Assembly: GCF_024347475.1 (NCBI RefSeq)
Contig: NZ_AP025487.1
Span: forward strand, 682,001-746,000
DNA length: 64,000 bases
Reading direction: 5' to 3'
DNA from: Vibrio fortis
GTDB taxonomy: Bacteria > Pseudomonadota > Gammaproteobacteria > Enterobacterales > Vibrionaceae
Shown: positions 9,703 through 18,856 of the stretch, in pieces
How positions within the stretch are numbered: position 1 is the first letter of the stretch
How the letters are laid out: every line of letters starts with the position of its first letter
Position numbers and translations under genes: made by a program
The notes under the pieces: model-generated
What the model was told of the DNA's origin: nothing
The model's input: the letters and a program-made list of their open reading frames with translations, nothing else
Databases searched by the model: none

Positions 9703-11250
9703 TTACGCAGATGGCTGCTCAACTGGATTGCTGTCCGCTGATTCAGCTTCAGGTGATTTACCTGTTTTACGCTTGTATTTACCTTCCCAGTAATCTGCCC
9801 CTTTAATGCCAAGCTTAACTGGGTTGAATGTGTACTCAGTTACGCCTTTCTTCTGTTGCTCTTCGTAGTCTTTCAGCGCTTTCAGAGCTGGTTTAGACAT
9901 GAAGAAGATAATCAGAATGCCGACGATGTTTAGCCAAGCCATCAGACCTACGCCCACATCACCCATTGCCCATGCAAGGTTGGCGGTTTTCACTGTACCG
10001 TAGAATACTGCAGTGATAAGAACCGCTTTCAGAGCAAACATCATACCTGGAATCTTAACTGTGCGACGTAGGTACGCGATGTTCGTTTCTGCAATGTAGT
10101 AGTAAGCAAGAATAGTTGTGAACGCGAAGAAGAACAGAGCGAACGCAATGAATGGCTTACCAACACCTGGTAGAGCACTTTCGATTGCAAGCTGTGTAAA
10201 TACAGGGCCGTTCGCACCGATATCTGCAGCTAGGTTCTGTACTAGGAATGCGCCTTCAGCACCACCGTGTACGTTGTATGCACCAGTGATAAGAATCATG
10301 AACGCTGTTGCTGAACATACTAGTAGCGTATCGATGTAGATAGAGAAAGATTGAACCAGGCCTTGCTGTGCTGGGTGATCAACACTTGCAGCCGCTGCAG
10401 CGTGAGGACCAGTACCTTGACCTGCTTCGTTAGAGTAAACACCACGTTTTACACCCCAACCGATAGCAGCACCAACACCCGCCATAGGCGTAAATGCGTC
10501 ACCAACAATCATACCGAAGATGCGTGGTACTTCACCGATGTTTAGAAGAATGATAACGAAAGCAATCACGATGTAAGCTAGCGCCATGAAAGGAACCACG
10601 ATTTGCGTGAAGTTCGCAATACGCTTAACACCACCGAAGATGATGAACGCTAAGATGATCGCAATAACAGTACCAGTGAAAACTTTAGCAAAACTGAACG
10701 TACCGATAGCTGTTTCGATCATGTCGCCTGTGCCAAACGCTGCTTCTACTGCATTACCAATGCTGTTTGACTGAACGCCTGGTAGTAGCACGCCACAAGC
10801 AAAGATTGTCGCGATAGCAAAGATCCACGCGTACCATTTCTGACCCATCGCTTTTTCGATGTAGTAAGCTGGACCACCACGGAACTCGCCTTCATCTTCT
10901 TCTTTATAGATTTGAGCCAGTGTCGATTCTGCAAACGCAGTTGCCGCACCAAAGAAGGCAACAACCCACATCCAGAATACAGCACCAGGACCACCGAAAC
11001 CGATTGCGGCAGCAACACCAGCAATATTACCTGTACCTACGCGCCCAGAAAGCGAAACGGCAAGTGCTTGAAAAGATGAGATACCTTTACTTGAGCTTTT
11101 GCCAGATAACAACAAACGCCACATTTCAAAGAAGTGACGAACTTGAACAAATCGGGTCATTATGGAGTAGAACAAACCTGCGCCTAGACACAAGTAAATC
11201 AGTACCGGACTCCAGATTATTCCATTCAAAAAATCAACGAATGACTGCAT
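9703..11250 (-). CDS. Alanine/glycine:cation symporter (AGCS family)
   Basis: This inner-membrane protein is predicted to import alanine or glycine with Na+ or H+. The 515-residue product shows the family block SLSGRVGTGNIAGVAAAIGF (around residues 67-86), FAESTLAQIYK, and about ten or more hydrophobic segments. The C-terminal tail is hydrophilic (KRKTGKSPEAESADSNPVEQ). It is transcribed divergently from the PTS IIC gene across a 513-bp spacer and converges with satP. Its codon use resembles the highly expressed core genes nearby. Substrate specificity (alanine or glycine, D or L) cannot be read from the sequence. Confidence 0.93.
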   Translation of the reverse strand: MQSFVDFLNGIIWSPVLIYLCLGAGLFYSIMTRFVQVRHFFEMWRLLLSGKSSSKGISSFQALAVSLSGRVGTGNIAGVAAAIGFGGPGAVFWMWVVAFFGAATAFAESTLAQIYKEEDEGEFRGGPAYYIEKAMGQKWYAWIFAIATIFACGVLLPGVQSNSIGNAVEAAFGTGDMIETAIGTFSFAKVFTGTVIAIILAFIIFGGVKRIANFTQIVVPFMALAYIVIAFVIILLNIGEVPRIFGMIVGDAFTPMAGVGAAIGWGVKRGVYSNEAGQGTGPHAAAAASVDHPAQQGLVQSFSIYIDTLLVCSATAFMILITGAYNVHGGAEGAFLVQNLAADIGANGPVFTQLAIESALPGVGKPFIAFALFFFAFTTILAYYYIAETNIAYLRRTVKIPGMMFALKAVLITAVFYGTVKTANLAWAMGDVGVGLMAWLNIVGILIIFFMSKPALKALKDYEEQQKKGVTEYTFNPVKLGIKGADYWEGKYKRKTGKSPEAESADSNPVEQPSA

Positions 11251-11597
11251 GAGTATTTTTCCCTGTTAGTTGTACTTATGATTGTTTTTCGTACAACACA
11301 ATACTTCACATGTAATGCTCTTGTTAAATTATTTATCTATCTAAGCTTAATAGTGTGATATATCGCATGTTCTGGAGAGCTTTTGTTAACGATAAGTTCT
11401 ATTTTTCCGTTTGCCATTCGACATAGAAATGCAATTTAATGCATTTTTCTAGTTAGCTCTCTCTCGGAGGAATAGAATTTGATGATGTGATTAGGTTTGG
11501 AATTAAATTTCAACTTTCTGACAGGTTGCTGATATGTGCATCAAGTTGGCGTTGTGTTGTCGTTTTAATACGTAATCTTATCGGTGGTTATTCTATT

Positions 11598-11619
11598 AAT
11601 GTGATCTATAAATCACATT
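11598..11619. promoter_or_regulatory. CRP-like palindrome with extended spacer
   Basis: AATGTGAT and ATCACATT are perfect 8-base inverted arms separated by CTATAA. This gives TGTGA-N8-TCACA rather than the standard N6, so it may be a weak CRP site or the site of a related factor. Confidence 0.4.
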
Positions 11620-11643
11620 TAGATTGCTGTGTTTGAGTTTTGG

Positions 11644-11659
11644 TGTGATCAAAATCACA
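11644..11659. promoter_or_regulatory. CRP (cAMP receptor protein) site upstream of PTS IIC gene
   Basis: TGTGATCAAAATCACA has both perfect TGTGA/TCACA arms with the standard 6-base spacer. It lies 105 bases before the IIC start, where catabolite activation of a sugar transporter would be expected. Confidence 0.75.
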
Positions 11660-11763
11660 ATGGGTGGGTGTGGTATGAATCTCAGATAATTGCAGGATAT
11701 TTTGCCTAAGTTTGCAGATTTTACCAGAGTCATTGATTGTTACAGATGTGTTTCAGGTTTTAT

Positions 11764-12855
11764 ATGTTCTCCCCAAGTTCAAAAATCAAAGTTCAGAGTT
11801 TCGGTCGTATTCTTGCGAATATGGTTATGCCTAGTATTGGTGCCTTCATTGCTTGGGGGTTAATTTCAGCACTGTTTATTCCTACCGGTTGGTGGCCGAA
11901 TGAGGCGCTAGCTTCTATGGTCAACCCGATGATCATGTTCTTAATTCCGCTATTGATTGGTTACACGGGCGGTAAGATGACTGGGGGAGAGCGCGGCGCG
12001 ATTGTGGGTGCTATCGCAACCATGGGCTTGATTGTGGGGACAGATGTGCCAATGCTAATGGGTGCAATGATCATTGGCCCTGCTGGTGGTGCTGTGATTG
12101 CCCGTTTCGACCAAGCCATTGAAGGAAAAGTTCGCAGCGGTTTTGAGATGCTAGTGAACAACTTCTCTGCCGGTATCATCGGGATGATGTGTGCCATCAT
12201 CGCTTTCCTCATTGTTGGACCGGCGGTCAAAGTGGTATCGACAATGTTGGCTGCTGGTGTACAAGCGATGGTGGATACTGGCTCGTTGGCTTTGGTGTCG
12301 ATTTTAGTGGAGCCAGCGAAAATCCTATTCCTCAACAATGCGATAAATCATGGTGTGTTCTCACCAATTGGAATCCATCAAGTTGAACAGTTTGGCCAAT
12401 CATTGGTGTTTCTTATTGAATCTAACCCGGGTCCAGGTTTAGGCGTGTTGCTGGCGTATATGGTGTTTGGCAAAGGGGGCACGAAGCAGACCGCGGGTGG
12501 CGCATCTATCATTCACTTCTTTGGCGGCATTCAAGAGATCTACTTTCCATATGTATTAATGAAGCCTCGTCTGATCTTAGCGTTGATCGCAGGAGGCATG
12601 GCGGGTGTTTCCACTCTGGTGTTGTTTGACGCTGGCTTAGTATCTGCAGCCTCACCGGGCTCAATTTTTGCGATTTTAGTCATGGCTCCTAAGTCTTCAA
12701 TGCTAGGGGTAGCACTGTCGATCCTTATCTCGACCGTAGTGTCGTTCTTATGTTCTTCATTCATTCTGAAAACAGATCAAAAAGATGAAGTGGAGCAAGA
12801 AGAAGGCTATCTGACTGGCCGACCTCGTTTTTCGAATCGAACATCAAACTCATGA
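11764..12855 (+). CDS. PTS mannitol-type permease, IIC domain only
   Basis: The product resembles the membrane IIC domain of the mannitol permease MtlA: VQSFGRILANMVMPSIGAF at the N-terminus, LLIGYTGGKMTGGERGA, SGFEMLVNNFSAGIIGM, FLNNAINHGVFSP and PGPGLGVLLAYMVFGKG. A full MtlA carries IIB and IIA domains after IIC and is about 630-650 residues long. This one is 363 residues and stops soon after the last helix, ending in a short polar tail (DEVEQEEGYLTGRPRFSNRT). The phosphocysteine IIB and phosphohistidine IIA domains are absent and no separate gene for them follows; an MtlR homologue starts 61 bases later. The start at 11764 has an AGG site; upstream ATG/TTG codons are less likely. It may need IIB/IIA in trans, or be a decayed permease. 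Confidence 0.85.
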   Translation: MFSPSSKIKVQSFGRILANMVMPSIGAFIAWGLISALFIPTGWWPNEALASMVNPMIMFLIPLLIGYTGGKMTGGERGAIVGAIATMGLIVGTDVPMLMGAMIIGPAGGAVIARFDQAIEGKVRSGFEMLVNNFSAGIIGMMCAIIAFLIVGPAVKVVSTMLAAGVQAMVDTGSLALVSILVEPAKILFLNNAINHGVFSPIGIHQVEQFGQSLVFLIESNPGPGLGVLLAYMVFGKGGTKQTAGGASIIHFFGGIQEIYFPYVLMKPRLILALIAGGMAGVSTLVLFDAGLVSAASPGSIFAILVMAPKSSMLGVALSILISTVVSFLCSSFILKTDQKDEVEQEEGYLTGRPRFSNRTSNS

Positions 12856-12916
12856 TCGTAACTCAGCAAGACTTTTATAACGACAGGCCAAGATCACCTT
12901 GGGCTTTGAGGTTAAT

Positions 12917-13504
12917 ATGAGAAACACTCGTGCAGAAAGCGTGATGCTTTCAAAGGCCATTGAGCCTGTTGACCTACCCAACGAAGCAGAGCTGTTGGAA
13001 GTAATTTCTACTGCTGAAGATGCCAGTGCCGTGTTCTTAGCGGCGTATCATGCATTGGACGATACCATTGGTGTACTCATGCAAAGTATCTTCTATAAAG
13101 ATGACTATGCAGTGAAATACGTGGTTGATCCTCTACTTAAGAATCAAGGCCCGCTAGGGGATGTGATGATTCGAAGTAAACTCCTTTACGGTCTAGGTGT
13201 TATCAACCGAGAAATCTATGAAGATATAGAACGTTTTGTCACACTCAAAGAGTGGGCGGATACGCCACAAAGCAGCATTTACTTTACTGATCCTGACGTG
13301 ATTGAAGAACTGCAGCGAGTCCATGTTGTACAAAGCGTCATGCCTATAGACTATGATCAACAAGCCGCCAACAGCTTACCGCAAGAGATGCTTACGATGT
13401 TTATTGAGCGTCATAACCAAAAGGTGCAGTCGAGTATCGTGTTAGCCATTGCCGAACTTGTCAGACAGATCTGTCACAGCGATACGTCGTTCCTGCCTTC
13501 TTAA
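12917..13504 (+). CDS. MtlR/YggD family protein (mannitol operon repressor-like)
   Basis: This 195-residue cytoplasmic protein is mostly helical and fits the MtlR/YggD family (family-type blocks AVFLAAYHALDDTIGVLMQSIF and LLYGLGVINREIYEDIERF, each quoted here in part). MtlR lowers mannitol operon expression by a poorly understood route without a clear DNA-binding fold. The start at 12917 has a GAGG site 7 bases upstream; a TTG at 12899 would add six residues. It sits directly after the IIC-only permease, as MtlR or YggD genes sit near mannitol-type PTS genes elsewhere, but the usual mtlD between them is missing. The assignment rests on pattern recognition and context. Confidence 0.75.
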   Translation: MRNTRAESVMLSKAIEPVDLPNEAELLEVISTAEDASAVFLAAYHALDDTIGVLMQSIFYKDDYAVKYVVDPLLKNQGPLGDVMIRSKLLYGLGVINREIYEDIERFVTLKEWADTPQSSIYFTDPDVIEELQRVHVVQSVMPIDYDQQAANSLPQEMLTMFIERHNQKVQSSIVLAIAELVRQICHSDTSFLPS

Positions 13505-13687
13505 ACCTTCCTGTGATTTAGCTAGTGGGGAATAACGCGAATAGACCACCAAAATTAACAAATATTGTTACTAAACATTAGTCATATCATGTTCGTGAAG
13601 TGAATCGTAATTCGTTTTCAAATTGATTGAGTAAGCTCTGCCATAAATAAAAAATATCTAGCGTTTTTATATGTTTATGGAGGATTT

Positions 13688-14482
13688 ATGAAAACACTAG
13701 GCGGCGTTGTTTTAGGTAGTCTATTACTAGTAGGTTGTGGCGGCGGAGGTGGCGGTAGCAGTAGTAGCGGAGGTTCTGGCACTGGCAATTTGAGTGGTCT
13801 TCCCGACCCAGGAGGGGTATCAAGCGCAAATTACGACCCTCGACAGTTACGCGCTCAAGTCAACTTTTCCAATAGTACGGTCACTGGTTCAAGTATTGTT
13901 TTTGTTCTTCACTATGAAAAAGATGCAACGCGTTTGATGTCGGTAGATGCGCTCGATGAAATCGAGGTATTAGTCGATGGTGCACCGGTTGCTTTAACCA
14001 ATATGTACGGTTTTCTCTACTCATATGATATGCCGGCGCATGCTTCAAGTTATGAGGTGAGTTGGAAACGCGATGGCGATGTGGTTGCATCCACCAGTTT
14101 TGATGGCGAACCGTCTCAAATCCCACTGACCACCAACTATGATGGCAGTGGCGTACAATACACATGGGTAGAAGAAGCAAACACAACTTATCGTTTTGTT
14201 ATCCCGGGTCTAACCTGTGTGGACCGCTTTGGAAACAACGAACATTTCTCACATTGGGAAAATGATGACCTCTCTAAGAACGTTGTAACAGGCGGGAGTT
14301 ATTATGTTCCTCTTAGCCTCTTTAATAACTTCACAGAAGATCAGTTAAGAGCGACGTATCAAACCTGCTTCGTCAGTTTAGATGTAACAGGTGAGCACCA
14401 TGACATTAATATTCAAGACTCTGGTTACCAAATGAAAGGTATTGCCACGGGCTACGGTGTGGAGCTGTATACCATTTTCTAA
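13688..14482 (+). CDS. Predicted lipoprotein of unknown function
   Basis: The product starts with a lipoprotein signal ending in the lipobox LLVGC (Cys17), followed by a long Gly/Ser linker (GGGGGGSSSSGGSGTG). The rest, about 225 residues, reads like beta-sandwich sequence with alternating hydrophobic residues, for example STVTGSSIVFVLHYEKDA, and two later Cys residues (LTCVDR and TCFVSL) that could pair. A strong GGAGG site precedes the ATG. It stands alone between the mtlR-like gene and a terminator. No family was recognised; an outer-membrane-anchored periplasmic or surface role is inferred from the signal only. Confidence 0.75.
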   Translation: MKTLGGVVLGSLLLVGCGGGGGGSSSSGGSGTGNLSGLPDPGGVSSANYDPRQLRAQVNFSNSTVTGSSIVFVLHYEKDATRLMSVDALDEIEVLVDGAPVALTNMYGFLYSYDMPAHASSYEVSWKRDGDVVASTSFDGEPSQIPLTTNYDGSGVQYTWVEEANTTYRFVIPGLTCVDRFGNNEHFSHWENDDLSKNVVTGGSYYVPLSLFNNFTEDQLRATYQTCFVSLDVTGEHHDINIQDSGYQMKGIATGYGVELYTIF

Positions 14483-14534
14483 GCTACTTGCATTGAGGTT
14501 GTGAGTTTTTCACCAGTCTACTTTCTTGGTTTAC

Positions 14535-14565
14535 GGGGAAGAACGTTTCTTCCCCTTCATTTTCT
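14535..14565 (+). terminator. Terminator after the lipoprotein gene
   Basis: A perfect 9-bp stem GGGGAAGAA / TTCTTCCCC with loop CGT is followed by a T-rich tract on the + strand. Confidence 0.75.
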
Positions 14566-14573
14566 TTTTCAAA

Positions 14574-15923
14574 CTAATCATCGGCAACAATATACCCACA
14601 CTCTTTAAGGCGCTTGGCGAAGGTGGTTTGAGTATTTGGCTCACCATGAATTAAATGAATGGATTTTGGTGGCGTTGCTATTCCATCGATAAAACGTACT
14701 AAGTCACTTTGTCCTGCATGGGCTGAATAGCCTGACATAGTATGGATTTGTGCATTCACAGATACATGAGCTTGGCCAATCTCAACAGACATCTCTCCCT
14801 GTTGTAGTGCACGACCGAGCGTACCGTGAGCTTGATAGCCAGCGAGTATCACATCGGTTCGCTTGTCGGGAAGCAAAGCTGATAAATAATTCATAATACG
14901 TCCTCCCTGACACATGCCGGATGCAGCGATTACAATAGCAGGCTCTGCGGTCGATTTTAGCCGATTCACTAACTTCTTATGCGCCCGATGGTCATCAACT
15001 GTAATACATTGTTCAAATGCCAATGGATTTCGGTGCGCTTCGAGTCTTTGTTTGGCTTCTTCTCCCCACAACTCTTTGAACTGACGGTATGAACGTGTGA
15101 TTTTGTGCGCCATTGGTGAATCGAGAATGATGGGTAGTTTACTGCTGAGTCGCCGCTCAGCAATTAAGTTCTCGATATCAAACAGCAGCTCTTGAGTTCT
15201 TCCTACGCTAAAGGCAGGAACGAGAATTGCTCCACCATCTTCCAGGGAATGATCGATAATGCGGTTTAGCGTGTCTGCACGCGCGGCAATATTAGAATGA
15301 TTGCTTGCGCCGTAGGTTGATTCAATAAACAGATAATCAGCTTGCTCGGGTGACACTGGATCAGGAAGTAGGGGAGTATTACTCGGGCCGAGGTCTCCAG
15401 AAAATACCACGACCTCCTCATTAGGTAATTTTACCTCAATATAAGCCGAGCCAAGTATGTGTCCCGCAGGCTGAAAACGGGCATAAAGAGTATTTGGCCT
15501 ATTACGATCTTTTTGCTTTTGGGCGTGAGGTGTTGGCGGAATAGGGAACCACTGGTTATAGGCTCGTGGTTGTATTAAAGAGTGGATTCTCTTAAGGATC
15601 TGTTTACGCTGCTGGTGGCTGAACCCTTGCAGTTTCAAACCATCCTCAATCATCAGCGGTGCAATGGCGGCCGTCGCTTTAGTGCAGATGATTGGCTGAT
15701 TAAATCCAGTCGCCAATAGCCATGGAATACGTCCAATATGATCAATATGACTATGGGTAAGCAATAAAGCACTGAGTTGCTGGGTATCAAACTCAACCTC
15801 TAATGGGCGTGCGTCTTCTCCTTGAAACAGCCCACAATCAATCAGTACCGATTGCCCATCTACTCTAAGTTCATGGCAAGAGCCCGTAACTGTCTTTTTA
15901 CCACCGTGATGAATAACCTGCAT
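14574..15923 (-). CDS. Metallo-beta-lactamase fold, beta-CASP type RNA-processing nuclease
   Basis: The protein begins with a beta-lactamase-like metal-binding core: DCGLFQGE then LLTHSHIDHIGRIPWL, giving the HxHxDH zinc site at about residues 57-62. It continues with SGDLGPSNTPLL, the beta-CASP insert (SPMAHKITRSYRQF, ASGMCQGGRIMNYL) and the C-terminal YSAHAGQSDLVRFI with a ligand His. This domain order is that of the YsH1/CPSF73-like bacterial beta-CASP family, whose members are RNases or DNA nucleases. At 449 residues it has the family length. It lies upstream of nothing obvious on the same strand; plsC follows in the opposite genomic direction of reading (also minus strand, 143 bases away). 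Substrate is unknown. Confidence 0.88.
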   Translation of the reverse strand: MQVIHHGGKKTVTGSCHELRVDGQSVLIDCGLFQGEDARPLEVEFDTQQLSALLLTHSHIDHIGRIPWLLATGFNQPIICTKATAAIAPLMIEDGLKLQGFSHQQRKQILKRIHSLIQPRAYNQWFPIPPTPHAQKQKDRNRPNTLYARFQPAGHILGSAYIEVKLPNEEVVVFSGDLGPSNTPLLPDPVSPEQADYLFIESTYGASNHSNIAARADTLNRIIDHSLEDGGAILVPAFSVGRTQELLFDIENLIAERRLSSKLPIILDSPMAHKITRSYRQFKELWGEEAKQRLEAHRNPLAFEQCITVDDHRAHKKLVNRLKSTAEPAIVIAASGMCQGGRIMNYLSALLPDKRTDVILAGYQAHGTLGRALQQGEMSVEIGQAHVSVNAQIHTMSGYSAHAGQSDLVRFIDGIATPPKSIHLIHGEPNTQTTFAKRLKECGYIVADD

Positions 15924-16066
15924 TCGTCTCTCCCATTAACGCCAGTACGTGATTGTGCGAATCAGAGCAGCTAAAGAAAACATTAGCAGTAAGAGTTGCG
16001 AGGCCGCGAGCGATAAAATGTAATTGAGCTTCTACTCAGCTGAGCACTCGCGAGAGATGACTCTGC

Positions 16067-16834
16067 TTATTGGGTTGAGCTTTTTCTTGTATCGAGTTTA
16101 GGATCAGTTTCCGCTTCTAAGCGTGCTACTTCTGCATCAAGCTCGGCAATCTTCTCTGCCATTAAAGCATGGCAATGATCGGCAAGGGCTCTGGCATCAC
16201 CCAGCTGATAACCCGATACATCGATAGGCTCTAGCATTTCAGTGATCACGATGCCGTTGTTGGCGCGATTCAAATCAATCTTGTTGTGCGTGGTACTGGT
16301 ACACATTGGTGTAATAGGCACGCCAGCCTCAATCGCCATTCGGAACGCCCCTGTTTTAAAAGGTAAGAGTCCGCGACCTTTGCTTCGAGTGCCTTCTGGG
16401 TAAACCCAAACCGATAGGTCTCTTTGGTGAATCGCTTCGGCCACTTGTTTAATCGTGTCTCTGGCTTTGGATTTGTCTTCACGATTGATCAAGATGTTAC
16501 CTGTGATCCAATACAAAACGCCGAAGAATGGAATCCACAAGAGGTCGCGTTTACCCATCGAAACTGTGCGCGGTCTTAACATTCCCGGGTCGGTGACAAA
16601 ATCGAACACACTCTGGTGATTAGAAATGTACACGCTGTGTTGCGGAGTTGGCGCGTTCTCTAGCCCGCGCTGAATAATTTTAAGGCCAAGGATCTTTTGT
16701 AGTTGATTAAACCAGCGACAAAAGAAGTACACATGCTTGGGGTTTTTAGGGCTAAACAGACAGAAAACAAGCGCACTCAGTGTTGTTGCAACCACAAACA
16801 CCGTAGCCAAAATAAGACGAAGAACAGTAAGCAC
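16067..16834 (-). CDS. plsC: 1-acyl-sn-glycerol-3-phosphate acyltransferase
   Basis: PlsC acylates lysophosphatidic acid to phosphatidic acid at the inner membrane. Motif I is NHQSVFD, with the catalytic His and Asp, motif II is around NILINREDKSKARDT, motif III is YPEGTRS and motif IV is VPITPM. An N-terminal membrane helix precedes them. The start was set at a GTG (16834) because a strong GGAAAGGAG site lies six bases before it and the family N-terminus (LTVLRLILATVF) follows at once; the longer frame from a TTG at 16858 would include the ribosome site itself. The tail is Glu/Asp rich. This appears to be the plsC of the strain or a paralogue. Confidence 0.93.
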   Translation of the reverse strand: MLTVLRLILATVFVVATTLSALVFCLFSPKNPKHVYFFCRWFNQLQKILGLKIIQRGLENAPTPQHSVYISNHQSVFDFVTDPGMLRPRTVSMGKRDLLWIPFFGVLYWITGNILINREDKSKARDTIKQVAEAIHQRDLSVWVYPEGTRSKGRGLLPFKTGAFRMAIEAGVPITPMCTSTTHNKIDLNRANNGIVITEMLEPIDVSGYQLGDARALADHCHALMAEKIAELDAEVARLEAETDPKLDTRKSSTQ

Positions 16835-17133
16835 AGCCGACTCCTTTCCACTGCACAATGGCAGTATTCAAACCGTTGAAGAAGATTAGAGCTTCAGTTC
16901 TATTTAACTAAGTTGCAACATTTTGAGAGAGGCAGACATCAAGAGTGAGATATGTATATAAAACCGTAGCCCAGAATCCACGGTATCAGCACACACGTGT
17001 TCACTGGCTAGACGTACATCATAAATTTGAAAACGAATAAAACTAGGAAAAATGCTATGAATTAGATGGCTCGATAGAATTTTATTAATCAAAGACTTAT
17101 CATTGAGTTAGAACTCATAACTATTGATCGAGT
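16835..17133. other. Spacer between plsC and the methyltransferase-HNH gene
   Basis: About 300 AT-rich bases divergently upstream of both genes. No gene, terminator or clear operator was seen; promoters for both genes probably lie here. Confidence 0.4.
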
Positions 17134-18846
17134 ATGGCATCTACTATCGATTTCTATCATCACAATGCAACCACATTAAGTACCCAATACAACTCGGTAT
17201 CGTTCGAGTCTGTGCACAGCAGTTGGCAGCCTTACTGGCCTTTATCCGGTGACAAGGTGCTTGATGTTGGGGCGGGAAGTGGCCGCGATGCTCACTGGAT
17301 GCAGCAACAAGGTTGTGAGGTGATAGCTATCGAGCCGAGTGATGGTCTACGTGAGTTAGGTGCAAAACATACTGGGGTCGAGGTCACTTGGATTAATGAT
17401 TCATTACCCGCACTGAGTCGGACAGAAAACCTAGGAATGCGCTTTGATCTGATCTTAGTGAGTGCGGTTTGGATGCATCTTCCAATCAGCTATCGCGAGC
17501 GAGCATTTCGTAAACTCTCTAATTTACTAGCGCCAAATGGCCGCTTGATTATCAGTCTTCGACATGGAGAATTTGATGACCAGCGCCAAGGCTATCCGGT
17601 TTCCGTTCAAGAGCTCGAACAACTGGCAAAAAATAGTGCCTTACAAGTTCGACATATTGATGATAGCAAAGACCAACTGAATCGAAGTGAGGTTTGGTGG
17701 CAGACTGTCGTTATGACGCTTCCCGATGATGGTTCTGGTGACCTTAACAAAGTTCGTCATATCATAGTCAACGACAACAAATCAGCGACCTACAAATTGG
17801 CATTATTGAGAACGCTATTACGCATTGCTGATGCTCACTCAGGTGCGGTAATAGATAGAAGTGATGGCAAAATACTGCTTCCAGTTGGGCTTGTGGCTTT
17901 ATATTGGGTAAGACAATTTAAAAGGTTGATTGATATCGATATTGAAGGCTCTGGCATTCAACAGAACAGCAACACAACAAAGGGGCTTGGTTTTGTAAAA
18001 CAAGATGGATGGTATCAACTCAAGCATTTGAGTGCAGACGATCTCGCGATTGGCGCGATGTTTTTGGGAGAAGAAGCGAAAGCACTACAGAAGTTGTTTT
18101 CACATACCATTAGTACCATTAAAGCTGGACCAGTTACTTTTATTTATCAAGGGTCTAAAGACAATAGACTGTTCGAGATTTTGCCTCCACCCCAGCGTCG
18201 AAAGTCACTCAGCTCTCTGGTTATTGATAGCGAGTTCTTGGCCAGTTTTGGCTACTTCACTTTGGATGAGAGTTTGTGGGAGTGTTTTCGTATCTATCAC
18301 TCTTGGATTGAACCATTGGTTGTTAATCAGTGGGTGATGGAAATGCAGCGTTTTGAGACAAACCGTGAACGCAACATTTCGCTGCAAACCTATCATGACT
18401 GCCTAGTGTGGATTGATCACAACCACGATACGCGAGATGTCAGAAAGCGAGTAGAGCAACTTCGTAAAGAAAATACTGAAATTGTGAGTGTTTGGAGTGG
18501 GGCTGTGCTTAAGCAAGATTATCATGTCGATCATTGCTTACCTTTTACTTACTGGCCGAATAACGACAAATGGAACTTGCTGCCAACGACAACCAAAGAA
18601 AACCTTAAAAAAAGTGACAAAGTACCGACAGCAGAAAAGTTGCATACATCAAAGCAGAGGATCATGGAGTGGTGGCAATTAGCATGGGATCACTCTGAAC
18701 TATCCAAGCAACAATTCTTTTCTGAGGCCGCTCTCTCTTTGCCGAATATTCCACCTCAATGTCGTGACTTTGAAGAAGTATTTGACGCGATGGGACTACA
18801 AGTCCGTGGTGTGAAAAGCCGCTTACTTATCAATGAATGGAGTTAA
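17134..18846 (+). CDS. SAM-dependent methyltransferase fused to HNH nuclease domain
   Basis: The 570-residue protein starts with a class I SAM methyltransferase: motif I VLDVGAGSGRD at residues 42-52, an acidic IEPSDG after strand 2, FDLILVSAVWMHL near 104-116 and LAPNGRLIISLRHGEF near 132-147. From about residue 205 a second part begins (RHIIVNDNKSATYKLALLRT, LPVGLVALYWVRQFKRL), a helical module seen ahead of some bacterial HNH nucleases. The C-terminus has an HNH-like core: HVDHCLPFTYWPNNDKWNLL (His464, Asp466, His467, Asn481) and KENLKKSDKVP. The zinc-binding Cys pairs of many HNH proteins are absent. DUF429 follows after 10 bases. A DNA or RNA modification/cleavage role is inferred; the substrate is unknown. 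Confidence 0.8.
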   Translation: MASTIDFYHHNATTLSTQYNSVSFESVHSSWQPYWPLSGDKVLDVGAGSGRDAHWMQQQGCEVIAIEPSDGLRELGAKHTGVEVTWINDSLPALSRTENLGMRFDLILVSAVWMHLPISYRERAFRKLSNLLAPNGRLIISLRHGEFDDQRQGYPVSVQELEQLAKNSALQVRHIDDSKDQLNRSEVWWQTVVMTLPDDGSGDLNKVRHIIVNDNKSATYKLALLRTLLRIADAHSGAVIDRSDGKILLPVGLVALYWVRQFKRLIDIDIEGSGIQQNSNTTKGLGFVKQDGWYQLKHLSADDLAIGAMFLGEEAKALQKLFSHTISTIKAGPVTFIYQGSKDNRLFEILPPPQRRKSLSSLVIDSEFLASFGYFTLDESLWECFRIYHSWIEPLVVNQWVMEMQRFETNRERNISLQTYHDCLVWIDHNHDTRDVRKRVEQLRKENTEIVSVWSGAVLKQDYHVDHCLPFTYWPNNDKWNLLPTTTKENLKKSDKVPTAEKLHTSKQRIMEWWQLAWDHSELSKQQFFSEAALSLPNIPPQCRDFEEVFDAMGLQVRGVKSRLLINEWS

Positions 18847-18856
18847 GTAGAGAGTC

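Larger units (their letters stand above)
11251..11763. other. Divergent regulatory spacer between AGCS symporter and PTS IIC genes
   Basis: This 513-bp AT-rich stretch has no convincing gene. It holds a perfect CRP-type site at 11644 and a CRP-like palindrome with a longer spacer at 11598, both listed separately. A TGTGATATAT half-site near 11354 lies closer to the symporter. Confidence 0.6.

Noticed and set aside
11600..11763. MtlS-type antisense small RNA upstream of the mannitol-like permease
   Set aside because: V. cholerae mtlA has such an RNA in its 5' region, but I could not identify a promoter and terminator on the opposite strand here, and this permease is an incomplete paralogue.
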